Of a DNA stretch of 64,000 bases, positions 9,334 through 21,199 are shown piece after piece. The number at the start of each line of letters is the position of its first letter. Position 1 is the stretch's first letter. The stretch is from Pseudocercospora fijiensis CIRAD86 (taxonomy: Eukaryota; Ascomycota; Dothideomycetes; Mycosphaerellales; Mycosphaerellaceae). The translations under genes and the position numbers were made by a program. The stretch is taken from positions 711,522-775,521 of the forward strand of contig NW_006921545.1 of NCBI RefSeq assembly GCF_000340215.1. The letters are read 5' to 3'. Below the pieces are notes generated by a model that saw nothing but the letters and a program-made list of their open reading frames with translations, did not search any database and was not told where the DNA came from.

Positions 9334-10620
9334 ATAGCAGCGAACAATTAGAGACGAAGGGAAGACAGTTAAGAAGGCAGGGAGGACGAATAGAAAGCAC
9401 TATATACTAGGGCAGAGGAGGTGCTAAAGGCGGAAGATAGAAGAACCCCTAAGAGGGCATATAGGATAATAATCTTAAAACTCCTTAGAGGACTAAAAGC
9501 AATCTACAACCAGGCAAGCTACGTAATTACAAAGGTAGCTAATATAGTCGTAGCAAAGATTACGAAGAAACAATAGGAGACAAGCCTAAACTACCGTACC
9601 TAGGCAGCAGTAGCTAGTTAGGAGGCGCTAAAACCCCCGAGGACAGTAGTCAGAGTCTATATTACGGACCTATAGGAGCAAAAGGAAATCTAAGGACTTA
9701 TAGGGAAAGAGATTGTAGAAAGAATTGCAGTTAAAGAGGTAATTAGGGCTAGGAACGAAGGTAAAGGGGTAATTAAGCTATTTACAGTACAAGAGCAGGA
9801 CAAAAAGAAGCTAGAAACACAAAAAGAATAGACAACCAAGATAGGGAAAACAGCAAAGGTCTCTTAATAGCAGTTTATAATTATAGCCTATAGTATAATA
9901 AGAAGCTTTAAGGAAGAACGGGATATTAAGAGCCTATAGAGACAAAACCAAGCTATATACCTAGGCCTAAAGATTATAAAAGTAGTATAGATTAAAAGGA
10001 AAATCGAAGAGACTAAGAAGCAGTCTTCCCTAATTATCTAGGTAGGGAGTATAGAGCAAGCTAATATAGTGCTAGACTAAGGGTTGTTCTAGGACTTTAA
10101 AAGATTAGAAATAGAGATATATAGAAGCAACTATAGGATAATGCAGTGCTTCAAATATCAACACTATAGACACTTAGCAGCTAAGTATATAAAGACAACT
10201 AACACTTACTCCTATTATATAGGGGATTACTAGGTTAAAGAATGCAAAGTATATAAGGGAGAAGCAAGATGTGTATACTACACTAAAAGACACCCCTCTT
10301 AGGCGAAGGAATGCCCGGTAAGAATATAGGCAGCTAGGAAGGCAAAAGAAGCTAGAATTAATATACTAAAAAGATATACAATAAGCTAGGGCAGCTAGGT
10401 ACAGAAGCAACCTAGCTAAGTGCTACAAAAGAGGTCTAGGCAAGATAAGGGGTTTACATTTAGGGCCTTACTAGCATAAGAGAGTTACTAGCAACTAGGG
10501 AGACTAAGATACCTTAATATTATAGGAAAGGAAGCAGGGCAGACAAAGCTTAGTCAAATGTTAGTCTAAAGTAAGGGAAGACTAAAGGAAAACTTATAGG
10601 GAAATAATATAGATAAAACC
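9334..10620 (+). pseudogene. LINE-1 ORF1, gag-like protein with zinc knuckles
   Basis: The frame starts at ATA (9334), which is ATG in LINE-2 and LINE-3, only 38 bases from the element's 5' end. About 10145-10330 encode three Cys/His clusters (CFK-Y-Q, SYYIGDY-VKEC, VYYTKRHPS-AKEC in the partly mutated form), as in ORF1 of Tad1/I-type LINEs, where they bind the element RNA. Lys/Arg-rich stretches surround them. Interrupted by RIP-type TAG/TAA, many at the same positions in all three copies. Confidence 0.8.
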
Positions 10621-10639
10621 TAATAAACATTGCAATATT

Positions 10640-13600
10640 ACTAAATATTATATAGTACAATGTCAATAAGAGCAAAGATAAGGTATAGAGGAGCTTCCTT
10701 TAAGCACTAAACCTAAAAGAACATTACATTATTGCAATCTAAGAGCCCTAGCTCAACCTATATATAAAGAGACTAGCAATAGTTAAAGACCTAAGATACT
10801 ACCTAATTATCTATAACTAGGGAGCCCTAAGGACATACATCTATATTAGTAAGGAGATAGATACAGAAACCTAGTAGGCTATACTATAGGAGGATAGGGA
10901 CCTAACATTAGTTTAAGTAGAGACATCCTAAGGTATACTCTAAGTCTACTACATATACAACCCACTACTAGACTTAAGAAGCAGTACCTAACTGAAAACC
11001 CTTGAAAGACTACCTAGAGTTATCTAGGGGAACACCTACTAAATCCTACTTAGGGATTTCAACCTCTACTACCCCCTCTAAGGCTTAGACTTTACCCTAG
11101 CTTACTACTTCCTAGCAGGAAGACTGATTAATATATTAGAGAGGGAAGGAATAGAAATTGTTACCCTAAAGGGACTAATTACTTAGGAAGCAAGAGGAAG
11201 CAGTAGCATACTAGACCTATGCTTTATATTACATTAGATTAGGAATAGGATTATAAGATACAGGGTTAACTAGGAACTAGAAGAATTATTAGACTACTTC
11301 CCGGTACAGATTGAGCTAAATGTCTAAGCTAATTAGGAAAGGGAACTAGAGGAGAAGCTTAACTAGAAAGGTACTAAATAGGGCAGGATTAGGGAGGAAC
11401 TAGAAAGGGACCTAAAACTAGAGGAACTCTTAATAAAGCACCTACTAAGGCTAAAGGACATTAACAAGGCAGTAGAAGAACTAATAGGAATCCTAAAACA
11501 AGTAGCTAGAAAGTATACCCTAGCAAAGAAACATTTACAGTACTAGTAACTATACTAGACTAGTAAGTATATAAGGAAGGTTAAAGTAGTAAAGAAGGCT
11601 AGGAGGTAGTAGATACAAACCTATACCTAGGAAGCATAGGACAACTATAATAAAGCCTACTAGGAAAAGAAGATCTAGATTAAGAAAGATAAGATACAAG
11701 AATAGAGATCTACAATAGGAATAATTACAAAGAAACTAGAGGAGATGTAGAGGATAGCTAAATAGGCAAGGAGGCCTAAATAGGAAAAGAATATACTACT
11801 ACAATTCCTAGACATTATAGACTAATAAGGACAAATATAGACTATAATAGAAGGGAAAGCAAGAGCCCTAGGCTAACACTTCTTCTATAGAAAAGTATAA
11901 GCAGACCTATTAGATATAAAGGAGGAAGAATAAGAGACTCTACTACTAGGCACACTAAGAGACACCTAGGTCAAACCCGAAACTATTAAAAGGATCCTAA
12001 AGAAAATTCTAGGCAATAAGGCACTAGGAGAAGACAAGATCTATAACAAACTTCTAAAAGCATATAGGAAGGGGCTAGCCCTAGCACTAGCTAATATCTT
12101 TTTATAAAGCCTAGCACTAGGACACTACCTAAGACTATTTAGGAAGTCCCTAACAGTAGTACTAAGGAAGCCCTAGAAGGAAGACTATATACAGCTTAAG
12201 GCCTACAGACTAATAGCCCTACTTGATATAATAGGCAAGGTGCTAGAGAAAATTGTCGCTAAAAGGCTAATAACCTTTACCGAGGAAAGGAACATCCTTC
12301 CTAAAGGCTAAATAGGAGGAAGAAAGAAGAGGTTAATACTAACAGCTATAGAACTAATTATAGAACAGATTAAGTATATCTGGTACTATAGTTAAAACTA
12401 GGTAGCAACCCTCCTCTCCCTTAACATCTTAGGAGCCTTTAACAATATCTCCTATAAAAGACTCCTATATATACTTAAATAGAAAGCTATACTAAACTAG
12501 ATAGTCCAATTTATCCAGTCCTTCCTATAGGAAAGATCGACACAGCTTATTCTAGGCAAATTCAAATTAGACCTAATGCTAACTAAAAAGGGAATCCCCT
12601 AAGGATTAATACTCTCCCTAATCCTCTTCCTTATCTTTATAGTAGACCTACTCCTACTCCTAGAATCAAAAAACACATTAGCATTAAGGTTTGTAGATAA
12701 CACAAATATCCTAGCCTAGTCTAAGATAATAGAAACCAACTGCAAGATCCTAGAAGAGAAGCACTAGAAGTATAAAAAATAGGTAAAGAGGTATAGAGCA
12801 AAATTCGCCCTAGAAAAGTACTAGCTTATCTACTTTAGTAAGGCTAAATCAACCTATAATATAAAGCAATCAATCACTATCTAAGGCTTTAAAACCTAAC
12901 TATTAGCAGAGCTTAGGGTACTAGGGATCTAGCTAGATCCAAAACTGAATTAGGGACTATAAGTAAAGAAGGCAAAGCAGAGGGCAGATACTAATATGCA
13001 ATCTATTAATAGACTTATAGCCTCTATATAGGGGGCTACATTCGAGAAAGCTAAAGTTATATACAAAGCAATTGTTAAGCTAGCAATGCTATATAGAGTA
13101 TAGATATAGACAGCCTAGGAGAAAATACTAAGGAGGATTAAGCAACCAGTTAGTAGGTCCTAAACCTAAAGCCTAAAGAAAATCCTAGGAGCATACAAAA
13201 CTATACTAATAAGGGTAGTAGAAATGGAATTAGGGATCCTACTAGTTAAACAATACTTTAAGGGACTAAGACACTAATATGCGGCAAAGACAATAGAATA
13301 CCTAGTCTAACAGACTATCTAAAAGGCACTAGACAAGATAAAAGCCTAGTATATTAGGACTAGGAGGCGAGACAGACTATAAATAACTCCCTAGAAAGTT
13401 AAAGACCTAGAGCAATATAGAGTCTTAATAAGAGAAATGCTAGAGAAAGAGCTTTAGGGACTAAATATAAGGCTAAAGGAAGACAAGCTAAAGGGAGAGA
13501 AACAAAGCCTAGTAGAGTCAATTACTAGACACCTATAGGAGCAGGAATAGAACAAAACACAAGTTAGACTAGGAACCCTAAAGGTACTAATCAAATTTAG

Positions 13601-14150
13601 TTAATATAACTACTAGCTCTATAAGGACCTAAACAGGGCCGAGGCAAGCCTAGCTATCTAAATTAGATCTAAACACATTAGACTTAGGTCTTACCTATTT
13701 AGAAGAAACGTCCTAGGAATTGAAAGTAGAGCGTACTAATATAGCTACTAATCTTAGAACCCTAAGTATATACTACTAGTCTGCCCTTAGTAGTTAGAAG
13801 GCAGAAGTAATTAGAGACTAAAAGCAATAGAAAGGGAATACGATAAGCTAATCTAGAGCAAAGAAGACCTAAAGAGGATAGTAAAGTGGATTATTAAATA
13901 GGGATTTATACAACAATTCGCACTAGTAAGGGAAACTAAGGAGTAGATAAGAAGGAGGGAAGAAGAGGGGGAAAGAAGGGCAGGGTAGTAGGCAAGGTAG
14001 TTAGAGGGTAACAACTATAACACTAGTATACCCTAGAGGAAGGAAAACAAGGAAACGAGGAAGATTAACACTTATAAATAGGATAGGAGGGAGGTTTTTA
14101 CTAACTAAGTTGGTTTCCTACCTAAAACAATACATAGAAACAGACCTACA
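10640..14150 (+). pseudogene. LINE-1 ORF2, endonuclease and reverse transcriptase
   Basis: The N-terminal part (about 10730-11330) fits an EEP-type endonuclease: an LLQSKSPSST-like start and a G-D/F-N...P-type stretch near 11040-11090. The RT follows (about 12170-12760): LIALLDIIGKVLEKIVAKRL, then GGRKKR, and FVDN at 12690-12701 in place of the FxDD catalytic motif, so the second Asp is lost. A C-terminal region resembles LNRAEASLAI....HIRLRSYLFRR and an IESRAY-Y..NPKY..LVCP Cys cluster, typical of Tad1-clade ORF2. No RNase H was recognised. Confidence 0.82.
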
Positions 14151-14211
14151 TAGGCCGAAAGGCACTACAACAGGCAAATGAAATATCTATCTATCTATAT
14201 ATACCGAGTAT

Positions 14212-15110
14212 AGAAAAATTACCTATACCCCTTCCTCCTTTAGTAACACTTCTACCGTCCCTAGATACCTAGCCCCGATCGTATTAATCGTAAGCTACTT
14301 TGCCTTTATAGACGTAAAGGCTTCGCTCTAATACTAATAAAGAAACTTCTACTCTATATCGAGGATATAAAGACGACTAGTCTCGATTCTAATCCTTACT
14401 AGCTTTTCGTAGTAGCTTTTACTATAATTTTCTAGATTAATAGGACTTATACCTTAGCCCTTTACTAGTATCTCGTCTCTTTAACTATACTCGATCTACT
14501 CCTAGCGCTTATCGTCTATAGCGTTAGGCCCTAAGACTATATCTATTACTAGATTAACGTGTAGTATCTCCTCGCTTTTTTAGTTCCTTTATTCGTAGTA
14601 TTAAGCTCTATCGCGGTATCCTAAACTCTAGTATTATTGTTCTCGGCTATCTAAATATCTCCGTTACTATCGGTCGTATCGATAGAGATAGCGGCTATAG
14701 GTCTAAGTACTATTAGTTAACGTCTTAAAGAAAAATATGCTAGCTATAGCTACTAGCTACGGCCGCTAGCTAGATTAACTTGCACTACTAGAACTTTACG
14801 CTCGAAAACTAGCCGCAATTCTTTCCTCCTCTTAGCCTTCTCTTAGGTTGTCTTCTTATTCTAACCTTTACTTTTTTCTATAGGCGCTAGCTATCGATAG
14901 AATGCCTTATTCCGCGCCTTTCTTCTCTTATCCTTAGCTCTTTTATCCTTATCTATCTTCTCCTTTCTCTCGCGGTCTCGTACGGAATTCTTCTTCGTAG
15001 AGTACTCCTCTTTAGTCTTGCGCTTTTTAGTTAGACGCTTAGGCAAAACAAACTCGCGGTCTTTAGTTCTATCTTCTATTTAGCGCGCGGCGCGCTTCTC
15101 TCTTACTATT
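14212..15110 (-). pseudogene. hAT cargo gene X, N-terminal part
   Basis: The minus-strand reading begins with an extremely basic region (about 15080-14890), including KRLTKKRKTKEEY and RERKEKIDKDKRAKDKRRK, reminiscent of a bZIP basic region or a nuclear-localisation tract. It continues after a probable intron near 14720-14770 with LVIDIVLGPNAIDDKR and INLENYSKSYYEKLVRIRIE to the LINE-1 insertion. Together with 8825-9279 it would make a protein of roughly 400 residues. No domain was recognised; a DNA-binding role is only a guess from its charge. Confidence 0.45.
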
Positions 15111-15255
15111 ATAAGGAAAAAAGGCGGGGGCGTAGCGTATAGTAGTTATTATCGGTATAGGTATAGAGGAAGAAGTTAAAAGGTATAAGAATATCGCGAA
15201 GCCCTAATTGTTGCCGCCTACGTAACGTTATATAGGTAAGCTTTCGTAACTACGG

Positions 15256-15335
15256 CAACTACGCCCCGGTAATAGTAACTACGCCCTAGTAGTAGCAACT
15301 ACGCCCTAGTAACGGCAACTACACCCTAGTAACGG
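15256..15335. repeat. Subterminal tandem repeat, four 20-base units
   Basis: Four consecutive units are of the form CAACTACGCCCTAGTAACGG, with a few C/T and G/A differences, about 220 bases inside the right end of hAT-A. Subterminal repeats are common transposase-binding regions in hAT elements; that role here is inferred. Confidence 0.75.
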
Positions 15336-15537
15336 CAATAGAGCGTAGTCAATATAACCTAGTAACTATTATAGCCGGTAATCGTAGCCGGCAGTCTAAT
15401 AAGAGTGTCCTTATAGTAAAACCAATATAGTCTCTAGTTTAAACTAGGAATCTATATAGTTCGAAAAGACCAAACCGGAACTAGGGAGCTAGTTCGCCGC
15501 TAAGAAACCAAACTATATACGTTTAGTAGTTCGGAAA

Positions 15538-15557
15538 CCGAACTACTACGGGGTCTA
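15538..15557 (-). repeat. hAT-A right terminal inverted repeat
   Basis: Reads CCGAACTACTACGGGGTCTA on +, the complement of the left end except for two RIP-type differences. It is followed by the second CTCGCTAC (15558-15565). Confidence 0.88.
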
Positions 15558-15565
15558 CTCGCTAC

Positions 15566-16589
15566 GGCTATTTCGAGTATTTAGTTATACTATTTAGGCT
15601 AGCTAATACCCCTACTATGTTCTAGTTCTATATTAATAGGGCCCTATCCGGCCTATTAGACTATCTCTATATAGTTTACCTAGATAAAATCCTAGTCTAT
15701 ACGCCCTTAACTAATATTATAGAGTACTAGGCTATAGTCCGTAAGGTACTTAATCGCCTACGGGCCTATAGCTTATATTACAAGCCTTCTAAATATACTT
15801 TTGCTACTAAGGAGGTAGCCTTCCTTAGCTTCCTCGTATTAACTAATAGTGTTAAGGCTAATCCTAATTAGATTAAAACTATTACTAAACAGCTAACCCC
15901 TACTAGCGTAAAGGAGCTTTAATTATTTCTAGGTTTTACTAACTTCTACCGCCGATTTATTAAGGGCTATTCGAGGCATATAATGCTACTAAGTAAGCTT
16001 ACTAAGACTAAGGCTAGCCCTTCTAGAGAGTTTAGATAGACTAATAAAACACAAGCCGCTTTTAACGGTTTAAAGTAACGCTTTACTAAAGTCTCTTTAT
16101 TATATTATTTCGTACTAAGTAAGCAGATCCGTATTAAGACTAACGCTTTATAGTTTGCTATATCGGCTATTATATTATAGCAATTAGATAATAACAATTA
16201 CTAGTATCCGATTGCCTTCTTTTTACGGAAGATAATCGATATAGAACGTCGATACGAGACCTACGAGTAAGAGCTCTTAGCAATCGCAGAAACCTTTAAG
16301 TATTAGCGCTACTATCTCGATAGTGCTTAGCACCCTATTTAGGTCTATACGTACTATAACAACCTACGTAGTATTACTAAGGTTATAAGGGTTATAGATC
16401 GATAGGCTAGATAGGCTATCTACCTCGCCGGGTTTAATTTTAATATATTATATCGGCTAGGCGTAAGTAATCCTACTAATAGCCTATCGAGGCGACCTAA
16501 TTACAATAGCGTAACTTAGTATATTAACTCTTTGTTTCTAACCCTATAGTATAAGATTGCTATAGCCTATATTATTAATAAGTAAGCGT
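15566..16589 (+). pseudogene. Gypsy-1a part 2: reverse transcriptase C-terminal half and RNase H
   Basis: The frame resumes exactly where hAT-A split it: GYFEYLV and an FQFYINRALSGLLDYL stretch, then YLDKILVY at 15677-15688, where Gypsy-1b has the intact YLDDILVY. RNase H follows (about 16100-16480), with LRKIIDIERRYETYE-ELLAI and YRLG motifs. RIP stops are frequent. Gypsy-2 interrupts the element at 16589, just before the integrase region. Confidence 0.87.
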
Positions 16590-16773
16590 TATTAAGGTAC
16601 GTAATTAAGCGAGGGAATAACTTAATTACGTACGATTCTACGAAGAGGTTACAAGGCCCTAGAGGCCTATATCCCCGTTACTACGACGACTGTTTGCCTT
16701 AGCAAACAATGCAATTAAATAAACCTTTGTCTTAGGCAGCTATAGTATATATAGGTAGCTAGCTATAATAGTA
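16590..16773 (-). repeat. Gypsy-2 3' LTR
   Basis: Nearly identical to 23415-23598. The TG/CA ends appear to have become TA/TA by RIP. The differences between the two LTRs are mostly C/T and G/A. Confidence 0.85.
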
Positions 16774-16790
16774 CCCCCCCCCCCTCCCTT
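16774..16790 (-). other. Gypsy-2 polypurine tract
   Basis: A run of eleven C then TCCCTT on + is a G-rich purine tract on the coding strand directly next to the 3' LTR, where plus-strand DNA synthesis is primed. Confidence 0.8.
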
Positions 16791-17284
16791 CTAAACTCGT
16801 AGTCCCTTATAAGTCTAATCCTATCTTGTCCGTATCTCCTAGTTCCGTAGTACGCTCGCCTAATACAATATAGCCGGTACTAGTAATACCTTATATATCC
16901 GTAGACTAGGTCTAATCGCCCTCGTAGTCGCTAAGGTCTACTCGCTTATATAGCTTCTATATAATATTCCTTCCTAAAGTAGGCTCGCGCTATATATATC
17001 TAACCGGCTTATAAGCGACTATATACGTAAGAAGCTCCTTTAAAGTCTTAGAGGCTAGGCGTAACGAATTAGAGGCTTCGCTTAAAGTCTCGGAAGAGGT
17101 AACGACCTATATAGTAATAGGTAACTTATCGTTAGACGAGGTACGCTCGAGTGCGTTATCCGCTAGCGGGTCCTTTATCGTAGAGGCGATACTAGAAGCA
17201 TTAGTAGTGTCTTAATCTACTTACTCGAGAGGAACCTAACTAGGCGGGAGTTCGAAGCTAGCTTAAATAGACTTGTCTAGATAC

Positions 17285-17510
17285 TTGTAATAGAAGTCTA
17301 TAATAGCGGCGGCTATATTAGGTAGGATATTGCTAGCGGGCTCCTATATTATATTATCTTCGGTAACTCTAAATCCTTTCTACTTAACTTAATAAAGCAA
17401 TTCTCGTATCTTACGCTACTTACGGCCCTTAGGTTTGCGACCCTTCGGCTTTAGTTAGTATAAGTCTAGGATAGCTTTAACTATATACTCTTCCTGTTCC
17501 TCTTCTTCTA
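17285..17510 (-). pseudogene. Gypsy-2 integrase C-terminal chromodomain
   Basis: The minus-strand reading has EEYIVKAILD, a K/R-rich linker, then LLY-VK-KGF followed by EDNI..EPASNI and a helical AAAIIDFYYKYL, where the two gaps are stops standing for Trp codons. This matches the chromodomain pattern (YxVExIL, YLVKWKGY, TWEPASNL, terminal helix). Such domains direct integration toward methylated heterochromatin. It lies downstream of the GPY/F part of the integrase near 17650-17760. Confidence 0.72.
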
Positions 17511-17599
17511 TAATTGCGGTAACTAGCGGCGGCGGAGCTTCGTACTACCTAGGTAGCGGTAGCAGGTTCTCGTTCTAGGTAGGCATTAGTAGGCTAGTA

Positions 17600-18930
17600 T
17601 AGAAATAGTTATCTAAAGCCGATAGCTCGAGTCGGAAGGATAACTTCTCCGGTAGGATTTCTATAGTTATATATAGTCCTACGTATTTAAGATCGAGTTT
17701 CTTAGACGGTCGTATTATATAGAAGCTCTTAGTACTTAGGTACACTTTATCGCCGATATTATAGAGTAGAGCGAGGTTGCGGTTTAAATTTGTAGCTTTA
17801 GCTTATATATACTAAGCAAGGGCTAACTGCTAACGTAGGTATATATAAAGGTTATACAAATTACGTACAAACTTGTCTACGGCTTTAGTAGACAGCTTCT
17901 ATAGCGTTGTTTTAATCGTGTCGTATATAGCGGTTTCGAGAACCTTTAGAGTTGCTAGATATTATAGATTTCGGCTAGTATTAGCGTAGAAGGGACTTAT
18001 ACCGGTAGATTCGCTAATATAATTGTTTAGTACGAATTCCGCGAGCGGAAGCTATTCTACCTAGTCGTCTTAGGCTTAATCGATAAAGGCGCGAAGATAT
18101 TGCTCTATACTCTAATTAGTACGCTTAGATTAACTATCGGTCTCTAGATAGTATAAAGATAATATTATCTACTTAATACCGAGAAGCTCGTAGATAAGTT
18201 TCTAGAGTAACGATACGAATTAAAACCCTCGGTCGGAGGTTATACTATTACTAAGACTATAGCGGGCGAATACCTCTTTAACGTAGAGTCGTGCTATATT
18301 GTCTGCCTTTATCGATATAATAGGTATTAGGTAGCATTCTTTAGTTAGACGATCTACAATTATTATAATATTGCGATACTTAATACTCTCTGCTATCTAA
18401 CTTAGAGGAAGGTCGATAACAAAGTTAATAGTAATTTCTCGCTAAGCGTCGAACGGAATCGGTATTAATTAAAGTAGTCCCTAGTACTATAGGTAAGAGG
18501 CCTTTATTATTTAATAAGGGCGATAATTAGTAATATATCGTCGAACCTATTTTCCGATCTATAGCTAGAAGTATTCTCTAGTAACTAGGTCGAATATCTT
18601 CGAAATATCTAGATAACTAGCAGGCGGCGGATTATATCGTTCTTAGATTAGCCTAGTCTTTAATAGTCTATCTTCTAGGATCTATAAGCTAAATCTACTA
18701 TACTTGTTTCGTATAAGTAGGCGGTTATTAAGGATCTTATAGTAAGCTAGGTTAACTTTAGCTTATCGTAGGAGTTATAGAACTAGTCCTATATTAAGAT
18801 CTTTAATAGCTTGCTATAAGACCTTGTCTCTACTATAAGCTTAGTCGATTAGTACTTCGATAGCGCTCGTAGTAGAGATACTAGCTTACTCGATATAGAG
18901 AACCTAGTAAGGTTTAATTAGGACTTGTTA
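17600..18930 (-). pseudogene. Gypsy-2 integrase
   Basis: At about 18240-18480 the minus strand reads INFVIDLPLS and then YRNIIIIVDRLTKECYLIPI, the classic DFVxxLP and VDRxTK signatures around the first catalytic Asp. The GPY/F region (GDKVYLSTKS...RPSKKLD) is at about 17680-17760. Stops are RIP-type. Confidence 0.8.
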
Positions 18931-18939
18931 TTAATAAAC

Positions 18940-20960
18940 AACCCGTAGGTCGTTAGCATCTGCTAGGAGGTCTTGTTTTCTTCTAGTTAGACTATCGGGC
19001 TTAGTGCCCTACTTACTAGGTCGATATTTAATCTAAAAATCAAATTGTAATAGGAATTTAGCCTAGCGTGCCTAGCGTCGATTTAGCTACTTAGTTATTA
19101 TAAAGGTTTCTAAGTTCTTATAATCTAATAAGACTTTAACTAGTAGCCTACCCTCCCCTCCTTTAGAGGCGAGCTCCGAGCGCTATTCCTCGAAAGATTT
19201 AACGATTGCTATTAATTCCTTGTTATAGATATCGTAATTGCATTCTTATAGAGTAAGCTTCTTACTAAAGGAGGCAACTAGTCGAAGTATATTATTATTA
19301 TAGTATTAGGACAGTACTCTAAAGTTAATATAGTTAGAAGAATTAGTCTCGATACCTGTTCTTCGTCTAGAAACGAAGTATACGAGTATTAGTATAGTCG
19401 TAAATCTTCGCTTTAATTCTTCGAAGGCCTTCTAATAATCGCTAGTCTATTTGAATACTAGGAACTTTACTATTTAAGTAAGATTAGTAAGAGGTTTAAC
19501 TACTTTAGAATACCTAGTAATAAATCTTCTATAGAAGTTAGCGAAGCCGAGAAATAAGAGTACCTCCTTTACGTTTCCCGGAGCTTCCTAGTTTAAGATA
19601 TATTCGACTTTAGTAGGGTCTATCTTAATGCCCTTACTAGAGACAATTACTCTAAGATATTTAGTCTCTTAGACGCAGAATTCGCATTTGTTAATATCGA
19701 TAGTAAGGCTAGCATCGATAAGTGCTTATAGAACTGTCTTAATATATTTAATATAATCTTCTAAATTGTCGCTAAAAATAAGTATATCGTTAAGGTAGGC
19801 GGATACGAAGTCGTCGAGCTACTTTTAAAGTACCTTATTAATAAAAGCCTAAAACGTAGAAGGGCCGTTATAAAGCCCGAATAGTAAGACTAAGCTCTCG
19901 AATTGTCTATAGCGGGTAATAAATAAAGTTATCTACTCCTATCCTTCTTTTATACGTATCTTATTAAAGGCAGGTATAATATCTAGTTTCGTAAAAAACT
20001 TTTTATTATATAGGCGATTTATAGTTTCCTCAATTAGCGGAATAGGATAGCGGCTTTTTATAGTAAGTACGTTAATCCCTCTATAGTTAACGCAAACCCT
20101 TAAGCCTCTACCCGGTTTCTTAACGACTATAACGGATAAGGCGTAATTAGCGTAGCTCTTACGGATACGCCCTTATTCTTACTATTTATCTAACTATTTC
20201 TTTACGGCGTTGTTTTGTATTTCTAATATGCCGTAGGCCCTTCGGAAGGGAGGGCGCTAGCCGCCTTTTAACTTAATCTCGTAATCGATACTAGGTCGGT
20301 AAGGAGGCAAGGTCTCTTTATCTTTGCGTTAGAACCTATAGGCGAGGTAATAGTATATAGGAGCAAGCTTCTCTCGAGGATCTATACTAATATCCTTGCC
20401 TTATATATATATCTTGTAATCCGAAGCAGATATAGAATAGATAGAAGGTATTAATTTGCCTAACTCTAAAGGCTAAAGCACGTAGACTTTAGCGCCGGGT
20501 CTTTATACTATTATAGTAATAGACGAGGCCGAGATTTCTACTACTTCTAGGTTAGGAGGCGGAGGAGGATTAGGTACGGTAGATATAGAGTTAATAGCAA
20601 GCGGATGTTCTAGTATAATACTAGTATAGCAGTTAAACAACTTAGGTCCGTATTCTAGTCGGTTGCGATAGTTAATAGATTACAAGGAAGCTAGCGTACT
20701 ATTTATTAGACAGTTACTAAGGCAATAGTCCGAGTTAAAGAGTAACGTGCTAGATTTCTAGTATATAGTAGGTTTATGCTTTTCGAACTACGGTAAGCTA
20801 AGTACGAGATCGTACTACAGATCGGCTACGTAATAGAGGATCTATTCGTAGTAGCTACCTTCTATAGTAACGTCGACTAAGGCTACGTACGTAACTCGTT
20901 ACGTAGAAGCACTTCTATTAGCTAAGTTTAGCTAACGTAACTTAAATAACGGGATACGAG
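18940..20960 (-). pseudogene. Gypsy-2 protease, reverse transcriptase and RNase H
   Basis: The RT core reads FVSAYLNDILIFSDNLEDYI, with YLND at 19786-19797 replacing YLDD (Asp to Asn by RIP). Downstream comes IDINKCEFCV (about 19680), the usual connection. RNase H occupies about 18950-19460 and the protease/linker about 20500-20960; the protease DSG box is not legible. All are on minus and in the usual order. Confidence 0.82.
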
Positions 20961-21199
20961 GAATTTTGTATTAGATACTATAGGCGAGTTTAACAAAGTA
21001 TAAGGTAGTAGCAATATTAGTAAGAGCCTCTACTTTTCTATTAGAAGCTATAATAGGTAGGACGATATAAGGACTAATAGGAGGTAATCCTTAGTTAAGT
21101 CCGATTACTAATACTAATATATTTAAAGAACCCTTATACCTACTACTTCCTAACTCGCTTAAGAAGTAGCGGTGTCTTTTCTCTCCTTAGTCGTCTCGG

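Larger units (their letters stand above)
9296..14195 (+). mobile_element. LINE-1: full-length Tad1-like non-LTR retrotransposon
   Basis: The element is 4.9 kb and flanked by the 16-bp duplication TATATATACCGAGTAT (9280-9295 and 14196-14211). It ends in a short CTAT repeat tail. Two overlapping or adjacent reading frames are present: a gag-like ORF1 with CCHC knuckles, and an ORF2 with endonuclease, RT and a C-terminal Cys region. It aligns end to end with LINE-2 and LINE-3 on the same strand. It keeps more CpA than the LTR elements, so it is less mutated. It inserted into cargo gene X of hAT-A. Confidence 0.92.
985..15557 (-). mobile_element. hAT-A: large hAT DNA transposon with cargo genes
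   Basis: Both ends are visible. The left terminus reads TAGACCCTATAGTAGTTCGG and the right terminus, read inward, is TAGACCCCGTAGTAGTTCGG; the two differences are RIP-type. The 8-bp duplication CTCGCTAC flanks it at 977-984 and 15558-15565, and joining the flanks restores the Gypsy-1 reverse transcriptase as seen in Gypsy-1b. Eight-bp TSDs are the hAT hallmark. The transposase is on the minus strand (about 8240 to 5650). Without the LINE-1 insertion the element is about 9.66 kb, large for hAT. The extra space holds two H3-like histone genes and three unrecognised coding regions. Strand is given as that of the transposase. Confidence 0.88.
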
